Part shown: positions 46,000 through 55,279 of the stretch, one piece after another
How the letters are laid out: each line of letters opens with the position of its first letter
Position numbering within the stretch: position 1 is the first letter of the stretch
Source: Antedon mediterranea
Taxonomy: Eukaryota; Echinodermata; Crinoidea; Comatulida; Antedonidae
Length of the DNA: 64,000 bases
Assembly (NCBI RefSeq): GCF_964355755.1
Contig: NC_092679.1
Span: 10,470,932-10,534,931, forward strand
Direction of reading: 5' to 3'
The notes under the pieces: model-generated
What the model saw: only the letters and a program-made list of their open reading frames with translations
What the model was told of the DNA's origin: nothing
Database searches by the model: none
Program-made: the position numbers and the translations under genes

Positions 46000-47885
46000 C
46001 TCTCCCTTTATGCATCCCGCTATGCATGCATGCATGAATTCAGGGATCATCTAACATTCCAACCGTGATGATAAATATCTCCTTATTTGAGACGACCCTG
46101 AACAGACGTGAACACACAATTTATGTCTTATAAAATTTTTTATTTCTTTCAATAGGCCAATTTTTTACACAAAATATGAATGTAGTTTCTTTACAGTATG
46201 GTCTACTAATTTTAATTGATGTGAATTTCTAGCTCACCTTGGTCCTGTTTCTGCTGCGAAAAATTACCGTGTGAATAAATTAATCACAATTTCTTGGCAG
46301 CAGAAACAGGACAAATTTTCAATACAGTTAGGCCTAAATGGCAGTCTGAAAATAACAGTTAAAACACCCAATTAGTTCCGGGTTTAAACGCCATTTAACC
46401 GCTTATCGCTCAATTTGAGACTTGTCAATAATTCGATATACTTAAACTTTACAGTAAAGCGTATGTATTTCCTCCATGGTTATATTGCGGAACTGTTCCA
46501 TTTATTTACCTAAACAATGTATAAAATTACACCGATCATTCCGGTCGATAAGGTTAGGAAAAATAAACATTAATTGTAGGCCTATCATAATAATGTGAGA
46601 GGGAAAAGGCAGAAAAACTACATGACAGTGCAGTATTTACAATCGTCGTGTTACCTTTTGTCCTTCCAATTTTGTATGGGTAGAGGAAATGGATAATTTT
46701 AACTGCATTCCTGCAGTGATTTAAGAATTCCTGTGTTTACAGCGTTGGTATTTATTAACGATCCCATTGGCGTCAGCCTCACTTGTGTCGCGTGGCCATG
46801 TGTCACTCATCAGTTATATCATCACACACGCGCATTCGTTTCTCTGTACATTGCACTTTGTTTACACTCTTGTCTAGTGTATATATGCTTAGCATCATGT
46901 TGACAATACAATTTACGATCTACCAGTGTCTACTGCTTAGCTCATTAAATGGATGATTTGTCTGAAATTATATAGTAACTGAAAATGTAGTAAAATATTG
47001 CAACATACCTTTAAAAATGTATCTTTTATATCGAGGTTGTTGTTTTAGTCTCTGAAACATTTGCTTTACAAACACACACACAGCCACCATTGACTATATT
47101 GATTATATGTATAACCACCTATGTTCAATTAAAAAATCCAAGCGCATTGAGATAACTTGATGTCATTTAATAAAGCGATGTGTCAATGAGTCGACCGAAT
47201 AATCGTATTTTTGGGGTTAATACTCCATGGTTAAATTATATCACATTTGAATGCCGTAATATGTCAGCAATTATGATACAAATTACGGCATACCAAGCAG
47301 GACGCGGTGTATCATATTTGGATGATTAAATCACAAAGGGATGCGATGTTTGTGACGATGGTTAAACATATCACACACTTCTGGCGTTCATGGGTATAAT
47401 TGTATGGACCGTCTGCAAAATACATTTATCTAAAATGGTCAAAGGTACCGGTATTAATTATTATAATTAAATAATTCACTAAAACTGAGAGTACATTACG
47501 GTACATTTTGCATATCCGATCCATCTGACAATGCTATTACCGGTATACAATGAAGTAATGAATGTGTTTTGGAGTACGCGGTGAAAGGGGGTGTTTTATT
47601 TGACAATGCGGAGTACCAGTCCGTATATTTAAAAAAAGTATTTAAAAAAGACGTATAGGCCTAGTTGGTTAGTTGAGTTTTCTGATTACTCGATTTTTGT
47701 AATGAAAAACACGATGGAATAATTAGGAAGTAAACTTTAAAGCTCAGGTACAGGCATGAATTTTAAATATAATATTTGGTTAATTGTACATAAATCAAAT
47801 ATTTGTAACAGAAATCAAGACGAAAAAACATGAATTTCCCATAATATGGCCAAATACAAAATTTGGCTAAACTCTTCCATAACAA
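46000..47885. other. No gene recognised
   Basis: Noncoding. Contains the 15-bp-arm hairpin at 46243-46311 (listed separately), a (GCAT)n run near 46022-46036, and several TACCGGTA motifs. No exon or RNA gene could be supported. Confidence 0.4.
46243..46311. repeat. Hairpin with perfect 15-bp arms
   Basis: TCCTGTTTCTGCTGC (46243-46257) is exactly complementary to GCAGCAGAAACAGGA (46297-46311) across a 39-nt loop. Could be a small foldback element or an RNA hairpin. There is no supporting transcript evidence. Confidence 0.7.
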
Positions 47886-47893
47886 CAGCCATT

Positions 47894-48000
47894 AAGTCGC
47901 GTGCTACAATGCATAGTGATACCGGACCGACAGACCGACCGACAGACAGACAGACCGACAGACCGACCGACCAACCTACCAACTGACCGAAATTACTGAA
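47894..48000 (+). mobile_element. (CCGA)n foldback element, left part
   Basis: AGTCGCGTGCTACAATGC, ATAGTGATACCGGACCGACA, then a long (CCGA/CAGA)n run to about 47995. The right-hand dyad is missing. Another long-form copy starts 40 bp downstream. Confidence 0.7.
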
Positions 48001-48038
48001 CATGTTTAAAAATGTTGAAATGTTTAAAAACATTTATA

Positions 48039-48580
48039 TTTTTTAAATGTACACGTGCGTAGCCTGTCACTTTGCTCGTATAACGTAATTTCGAGTTGAA
48101 AAGTAAGTCAAGAAGCAAAAATCTGCGCACTCATGGCAATTTTGTAAACGCTTAAAATTGCCTGAAACGTACTCTTATTTCATCGAAAACAAATTTTGAA
48201 AATTTTAAGCGCGCGTACGCATGCGTTACATGCGCTACGCACGTAATTGTATTGCCATATGATGATTTATGCCCTGAAATTTATGAGTACCAAATTTTAT
48301 TTAATTGTGATTCATGGTTGTGAAGATATGATTACAAACGTGATTTCGTTAAATCGTGCGTATACCGCGTAATTTTTTATTGCGCACCGTGAAAACATAA
48401 CCACATCGATTCCTGGCCATAAGGAATATACTGTGAAAAATTGACTTAGCTAGATTAAACTGATATCAAGATAAGGTCAGAAAGCGATAAAACGCATAGT
48501 GATACCGGACCGACAGACAGACCGACCGACAGACCGACCGACATAGTGAACTATAGAGTCGCGTCCACGCGACTAAAAAC
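48039..48580 (+). mobile_element. (CCGA)n foldback element, long form (copy 2)
   Basis: Near-identical to 20536-21118 over its length, apart from a deletion near the left end, ending in (CCGA/CAGA)n, CATAGTGAACTATAGAGTCG and the perfect dyad AGTCGCG-TCCA-CGCGACT (48557-48574), then A's. High similarity of two unlinked copies suggests recent activity of the family. Confidence 0.8.
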
Positions 48581-49395
48581 CAGGAAGACTTTTTTTAGTA
48601 GTTAGGTAGTTAACCTAATGTAATACCATGTCTGGTGACTCCCTAGACGGTGAAAAAAGATGGTGGATATATGGTGGATAATTTTTGCTATAGCATGAAA
48701 ATAAAAATCTGAAGTTGAATAAAAATATCAGAAATGTAATATTCAAGTTATATTACCTATATTTAGTCATCTGATAACATTTTTTACCACACCGTTTATT
48801 TTTCATACCGGTAGCTTTTAAAATGCCTCTCTATTTACAAAATTTGTGTACAAAAGAATACAGATTTTACTGTGTAATTTGAACTATCCCCCACTGATAA
48901 GAAAGTGCTTATTTTCAACAAGCTTGTGTAACACAAATAAAATCTAAAAAATTATGAAACATAGGGGAAACTATAGATCGATAATTATTGGAATGTATGA
49001 TCAATAGAAATTTTTAATATGATTATTGTGTTACACATTGTGATGTGGGGTGTGGAATTCCACCACACCAACATTATTATTAATGATTAACACAAACAAG
49101 AGTTTGTGTTAATCATTTAATTTTAGGATTCTTAAATGCGACCATATAGTATTTTGAATATACCGGTAGGCAATGCTTTTCTTAAATAATGAAAACAGTT
49201 CAATCAAATTCAACATGATAGGGTAAACGTGATAACAAGTAACCTCAAAGGTATTTATTTTTCTTCCATTTTTCTTCTTGTGAATAATAAATTAGTAATG
49301 ATAACATTAACTACTGAACTTGTATTTCGTTTATAGTGTCTTAGTAGGTCTGTAGTATTTTATATTTACCTTGATTTACCTTGATCTTGGACATC
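48581..49395. other. No gene recognised
   Basis: A+T-rich noncoding DNA. A short dyad, TAATGATTAACACAAACA-AGA-GTTTGTGTTAATCATT, lies at about 49080-49118. Confidence 0.45.
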
Positions 49396-49399
49396 TAAA

Positions 49400-49795
49400 G
49401 CAATGCTTGTGTGTCCCTCCGGTATATTCTATTACATGTTCTATCATATGGGGAAAACTTTAGTGGGTGGGTGTTTCCAAAACTTTTCTAGTCGATTTTT
49501 AAATTGATTAACATTTGCAGCTTCTATTACATCCTGAGGCAAGTTGTTCCATGAGTTTGTAAAAAATGTCTGCCGTATCCTTAAGTGAGTACGAGGTTTA
49601 CTAATTTTCAAAAAGTGTCCTCTGATTCTAGATTCAGTGGTTAATCTAAAAAATCCTCATCGTTACATTTAGTGAAACCGTAGAACATTTTGAATACTTG
49701 AATCATTGCGGATCTCAATCTTCTGTATTCTAGAGTAGGAAGGTGCATTTTGGAAAGCCGTAAATCTGCTATCATTCTTGATGCACGATGATGAA
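49400..49795 (-). mobile_element. LINE ORF2 C-terminal fragment (minus)
   Basis: Minus-strand frames read YRRLRSAMIQVFKMF-type sequence near 49735-49690, DEDFFRLTTESRIRGHFLKI near 49665-49605, SKPRTHLRIRQTFFTNSWNN then LPQDVIEAANVNQFKNRLEK near 49605-49490, and FWKHPPTKVF. This is the extreme C-terminus of a LINE ORF2 ('TRGH-KL-KPR', 'WN-LP-VV-A-SVN-FKN-L'). A frameshift is present. The rest of the element is absent. Confidence 0.75.
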
Positions 49796-49849
49796 CCTAT
49801 ATGTACGTCCATCATGAGGCCTGTCATCAACCTATACACGATTTATAAG

Positions 49850-52800
49850 AACAAGAAAACAAGTCGAAGATCCTCGGGCAACCAACCCCACTAAAATGAA
49901 TTAAAGGAAAATGGTATTTAAAACAGAAACAATCTAGGCCTAATCATAGATAGACGAGAACAATTAGTTATTGTTATTCTTTGCACGTTGTTGTGGCACT
50001 CAGTGAGGCTTTTTCTTGTCAAATAACAAAGCAAGAAACTCCAGAAGTCAACTGTGTTTATTTGGTGGGGGTTCAGATATCGCCATTGGAAATGATTTAC
50101 ATTTTGTTAATGTTAGGCCTATGGTGTAGGCCTATACGTCCATTTCATTTCCCACAGTCCACCAAGATATCGCCATTGGAAATTATTAAAAATCACACAA
50201 CATAATAACAAAAATACATATGTAACTTGATGAAACATTAGTTTAGAGCAGATGTTTGGGTTAACTACTGATGTGCTATATGCTGCAACATTAATCTTTG
50301 TTTTGGATGGAGCAGTAGGCCTATGCATAAACATAAACATGAAGATTAATTGACTAGATTGAATAGACATCTCGCATTTTTAATAGAAAAAAACATAAAC
50401 GGGTAAATTAAATTCATTTTTTGTTTCAAATTTCAGTTTTTTTAAAGTAGGCCTAAATAATTTTTTCTGTTAGGCCTATCCAATTTTTGGTCAAACTGAG
50501 TGATTATTAGCCCTATGTGACATTAAAATGGCATATTCAACAACAAAAATGTTGGCCTAAACTTATTTTTTCAGGAGGACAATATATCTATATAGGCCTA
50601 TATAAATAAATAAATATCACTTTAAGATTAACTTATCGGCACGTAGGTGAATGTACACTAGTTTTATGTGACTCGACGATCAGCGAAGTAATGTTTCAAG
50701 CGTTTAAAAATAAATATATCAAATCCCGGGTATCAATATGAACAATTTAGAAAAATTTTACTAATCGTATGATTTTAAATAATAACTAGACTTGAATAAT
50801 AAGTTTTTGATGAATCAGTCACTACAGTATAGTGAAAGGTGCATCTAATATGACAATATCAACGCTCTTATCTTGTTTTAATGTTATGTTTCCTTAAATA
50901 GTCAGGTACTGAAGGCTAGGCTAAATGATAAATGTTCCTTCATCATATCGGTTGCTTGCACTATGTGATATGCGTACAGTAGGAAAGGGCATGGTCAACG
51001 AAGTACTGCATGTTAATACAGTAATATAGGTCTATATAAAATATAATAAATAATAATATATTAAAAGTTAAAATTATCTAAAAAATCCATCCATGCTCTA
51101 ATACATCATAACTATGCCACATTAGGCTGGATCCGCCGTAGTTTTTGTTTGTGCAACTCCCTGGTGCTAACATGTCCTTCTGCTCGCAGCATTCACTTGT
51201 AATTTGCAATTTCTAGAATTGTATTTAGTATTATATTTATTTGGGCTTCGTTTTGTTGTTCCACTAGAATTCTTTGCGTGGACTCACATTCCAATGAATG
51301 GCAATCTTTTGCCTCCCTTGTATCAATCGGTTTGCCATTAAACACGATTTGTTGATTCTTGACATGACACGCTAGTAAAACATGTTGCCCCTCCTCTCTG
51401 TGCAGCGGCACGCGACGTTACGTAAGTGAACAATAATACATAAAGAGGTATTTATATATTTGAAAGCCTTCGACACAAAACGGTCTTTAATCCGGTATTT
51501 TACTTAAGTAAATACTAACACCCATAAAAGCTGGCATATGGACAAAGCTTTGGAAAGCATCTGTCGCGTTCGATACCAATCTGTAGAACCTGTTCGCGTG
51601 CCTTTACACTCATCTATTGTCATAATCTAGCGTACCCCTGACGGGAGAACACAAACACACTCCCATTGTACACGTAATAAGGCAGGTGTTTTCTAGGCCA
51701 TTTTATAATCCATTTTTGTTTTCTTTTGCGTAAACTCGGCAGAGTAACTGGTTTCCATTCACGCTAATCGGACAAAGACAATCATCTTTTATCTCAAAAC
51801 TATTTTGTTTTAAAACTAGACAACGGTCAACGCTTCACAATCCTGACCCTAAATACTATAGGCCTACAAAACTACTTACGTGGAGTGTCATTTAGTTATA
51901 GACTACAAAATACAATTTTTGTTTAAAAGTACAAAATTAACTTTAGGCCTAGGCCTACAGGCTAATTATTTATGTAGAATATTTTCTTAAATAAAATAGA
52001 TCAAATCTTAATTACAATTATACCGGTACTTTATTTAGTTGACAAAATTTCGAGATATGACTTAGGCCTACATTTAATTATGCCGGTCTCTTACTAATTT
52101 TGAACGATGAGAGAATGAGCATTTGCACATGGCTAGTATTATTATTGCATTGCCGTTTTTAGAGCAACTAAGTAATTACGATTTTCTTCATTCCTAACGT
52201 AAGTTATTGATTTGAGAAACAAAAAGAGGGGATACGTTTAGTCATACAGCTTTGATTATCATGCTCGCTAAATAAAAAATGTAAAATTGTGCTATAATAT
52301 TCACCACATTAAACCATGACATCCGAAAATGTTTCTCCTGCAGAATCTGTGGAGGCATGTATTTATTATGGATGTTGATATCTAGGTCTATTTAAAGAAA
52401 GTATGTAGGTACATATTTAAATTTTTTTTTATTCAGACAAAATGCATGGGCAAAATATAAGCAGGTAAAATCGAATGTTTCAGTTGATTAAATTCAGTTT
52501 ATTAACAAATCACACATTAAATTTGTATTGAATGAATTAAGTGAAATACTTATTATTTAAGGGAAATGTTTAATAACTTTAGTGTGATTGATGAATACGG
52601 CCCCTGCAGTGTATGTAATCCATGCATAATTGTACTTAAAACATGTCTCTTGGTTCTTCTCCAGTGATACTATATTTGACAGGAGTGACAAATATTGGTA
52701 ATGATACAGTCATGTTTGTTTAAAACAATTGAAATAAACATATATAATATATACGGCAGCTGGTTATTAATCCTATGTTGCAATTTCAAGTAAGCTGATA

Positions 52801-52955
52801 ATCGTGTCTAATAAAGGATTAGTCCCTATTGTTTTGAGGCTAATCTTAACTGAGGGTTTTAAACTGCAGATGCCTTCATGCCTTGTTACCAGGTGCTGAG
52901 ACTTATCAAGGCTGCAGTGTAAATACCTCGTACCTATCTGCATATAGGCCTACAA
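49850..52955. other. No gene recognised
   Basis: A mostly A+T-rich stretch with many GGCCTA motifs. A repeat related to 3145-3300 lies at about 50440-50580, and GATATCGCCATTGGAAAT occurs twice (about 50077 and 50167). A 72-codon minus frame at 51193-51411 (two cysteines, CHSLEC) is somewhat G+C-richer than its surroundings but was not recognised. It could be an exon of an unseen gene, at low confidence. Confidence 0.4.
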
Positions 52956-52958
52956 AAA

Positions 52959-53826
52959 AAGCGTCCCCTAAGATAGGGGTGTCCCAAATGAGGGGTTCTA
53001 ATTGTTGCGTTGACCCAACAAAGCGTCCCCTAAGATAGGGGTGTCCCAATGAGGGGTTCTAATTGTTGCGTTGACCCAACAAAGCGTCCCCTAAGATAGG
53101 GGTGTCCCAATGAGGGGTTCTATTGTTGCGTTGACCCAACAAAGCGTCCCCTAAGATAGGGGTGTCCCAAATGAGGGGTTCTAATTGTTGCGTTGACCCA
53201 ACAAAGCGTCCCCTAAGATAGGGGTGTCCCAATGAGGGGTTCTAATTGTTGCGTTGACCCAACAAAGCGTCCCCTAAGATAGGGGTGTCCCAATGAGGGG
53301 TTCTAATTGTTGCGTTGACCCAACAAAGCGTCCCCTAAGATAGGGGTGTCCAAATGAGGGGTTCTAATTGTTGCGTTGACCCAACAAAGCGTCCCCTAAG
53401 ATAGGGGTGTCCCAATGAGGGGTTCTAATTGTTGCGTTTACCCAACAAAGCGTCCCCTAAGATAGGGGTGTCCAAATGAGGGGTTCTAATTGTTGCGTTG
53501 ACCCAACAAAGCGTTCCCTAAGATAGGGGTGTCCCAATGAGGGGTTCTAATTGTTGCGTTGACCCAACAAAGCGTCCCCTAAGATAGGGGTGTCCCCAAC
53601 AAAGCGTCCCCAACGATAAGGGTGTCCCCAAGAAAGCGTCCCCTAAGATAGGGGTGTCCCAATGAGGGGTTCTAATTGTTGCGTTGACCCAACAAAGCGT
53701 CCCCTAAGATAGGGGTGTCCCCAACAAAGCGTCCCCTAAGATAGGGGTGTCCCAATGAGGGGTTCTAATTGTTGCGTTGACCCAACAAAGGGTCCCCTAA
53801 GATAGGGGTGTCCCAATGAGGGGTTC
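52959..53826 (+). repeat. 61-bp minisatellite, about 13 full units and several short units
   Basis: Near-identical 61-bp units: AAAGCGTCCCCTAAGATAGG, GGTGTCCCAATGAGGGGTTC, TAATTGTTGCGTTGACCCAA. Only a few positions vary (CCCAATG/CCCAAATG/CCAAATG; TTGACC/TTTACC). Around 53595-53640 and 53710-53735, short units of about 32 bp lack the second half. Each full unit has two dyads: CCCCTA-AGA-TAGGGG and TTGTTG-CGTTGACC-CAACAA. Homogeneity indicates recent expansion. Confidence 0.95.
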
Positions 53827-54083
53827 TAATGTATGTGTATTTTCATACAAATAAAAAATACGGAACTTTCGCAAATGAGCTATGCTCGACGCGATTATGA
53901 GATCATGTGTTCTGAATATGAGCACTGTTTCTATAATTTACAGTATGATTTATATTATATAATTTACACAGTACTACGCAACACAGTTGATTTATATATA
54001 TATAGCATAGCTCATTTGCGAAAGTTCCGTATTTTTTATTTGTATGAAAATACACATACATTAGAACCCCTCATTGGGACACC
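53807..54083. repeat. Perfect 80-bp inverted repeat with 117-nt loop
   Basis: 53807-53886 is the exact reverse complement of 54004-54083. The left arm begins inside the last 61-bp unit (GGTGTCCCAATGAGGGGTTC) and continues into unique sequence (GCAAATGAGCTATGCT). So the right arm carries an inverted piece of the satellite edge. No mismatch was found over 80 bp, implying very recent origin or active homogenisation. Confidence 0.95.
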
Positions 54084-54092
54084 AATACACCA

Positions 54093-54138
54093 GAAAATAT
54101 TCTACATAAATAATTAGCCTGTAGGCCTAGGCCTAAAG

Positions 54139-54180
<42 letters not shown>

Positions 54181-54240
54181 CTTATATATATATAAATAAT
54201 TAGCCTGTAGGCCTAGGCCTAAAGTTATATATATATATAT
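54093..54240 (+). repeat. Duplicated AGCCTGTAGGCCTAGGCCTA segment with (TA)n
   Basis: GAAAATATTCTACATAAATA with ATTAGCCTGTAGGCCTAGG (54093-54142) is an inverted copy of 51942-51990. Its second half recurs directly at about 54193-54232. (TA)n runs separate the copies (54140-54193). Confidence 0.8.
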
Positions 54241-54242
54241 AT

Positions 54243-54392
54243 AATATCTCCATTGAGATCCAGCCACTGTAGCTTTTCGCTTTTTATTTTTGTATCTCCA
54301 TTGAGATCCAGCCACTGATACCCACAGCATTGTCATTTTTTTCAGTAATTTGCCTTTGGATTTATATATATATAATATATATATATATATAA
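54243..54392 (+). mobile_element. Two tandem Penelope-type terminal modules
   Basis: ATCTCCATTGAGATCCAGCC occurs at about 54246 and again at about 54295, the second followed by the full module (ACTGATACCCACAGCATTG through TTGCCTTTGGAT) and (TA)n. The stretch GTAGCTTTTCGC between them also matches the 3' flank in the 31.9-33.1 kb element. Confidence 0.7.
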
Positions 54393-54458
54393 ATCATAGG
54401 CCTACTGTAAGTTATAGAAACAGTGTTCATATTCGGAACATGATCTCTCTGCTCGACC
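54386..54458 (-). repeat. Diverged inverted copy of the hairpin loop
   Basis: AAATCATAGGCCTACTGTAA and GTTATAGAAACAGTGTTCAT at about 54391-54430 are reverse complements, with changes and an AGGCCT insertion, of the 53887-53965 loop region (GAGCACTGTTTCTATAATTT, ACAGTATGATTT). The inverted-copy event therefore extends beyond the perfect 80-bp arms. Confidence 0.7.
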
Positions 54459-54489
54459 ACTACACTTATGAGCTGATTTGTGGACAATT

Positions 54490-55273
54490 TTATAAAGAGT
54501 TGTTGAACACCATTTCCATTTATTAAGTTGTGTCAAAGCAAAAATGTTTTTTACGCATCGGAATTAAGGTATTTCCGGTTTTAAGAAGGGTAATTTGATT
54601 TAATACAAGTATTGATATCCAAGTATCTACTCTTGAATATTAAATTATTCATGTAATTATGGCCTTTGTATCTCTCTGTTCTATGTAGCGATAATCTACA
54701 CACAAGCATAAATGCATTTTGATACAAGCGTGTATAACAACACAATACGGAAAGGCCTACAAACAACATTCATTCACAAATAGTTATTTCAGATATTTTA
54801 AAGGGTTATACATAGACAAAAATAAAAACTTTAAACCAATTATTGTTACAATCATTTTTTGATGATGACAAAATGTAGCCTAATTCCAATGATTGATAAG
54901 CCTAGGCCTAATTTTCTTTTTTTTTTGTGCGTTCATTTCATCTTTATTCATCAATAGGGGCCTATAAAATAATGTTTTATATAGTAGGTCTATATATCAT
55001 GATTATACTATATAACATTCATGCTAAAATAATAATGTAGTAAAACAATTTATAAATAGTAATATTTCATTTCAAATATTTATAGAATGATTCTTGTTGC
55101 TTGAAAAATAAAGTTTCGCTTGTTTATTTAGGTTTATAAAATTATAAAAATGCACTTTTAATAGTGACAAAACAAGTGTTTTGTACGTAATTATTTAAGC
55201 TATTAACAGGCTCATGTTCGTTTTCAATTATATAAAGAGTTGTTGAACACCATTTCCATTTATTAAGTTGTTT
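54490..55273 (+). repeat. 44-bp direct repeat pair
   Basis: TATAAAGAGTTGTTGAACAC followed by CATTTCCATTTATTAAGTTG occurs at about 54492-54533 and again at 55231-55272, nearly identical. Between them is unremarkable A+T-rich DNA. Confidence 0.8.
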
Positions 55274-55279
55274 TATTAA

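Noticed and set aside
45301-46068. Repeat-protein-like open frames on both strands
   Set aside because: They arise from the 15-17 bp minisatellite periodicity; no start context, domain or splice evidence.
52959-53826. Resemblance to a CRISPR array (regular repeats)
   Set aside because: The whole 61-bp unit repeats, with no unique spacers, and the context is an animal genome.
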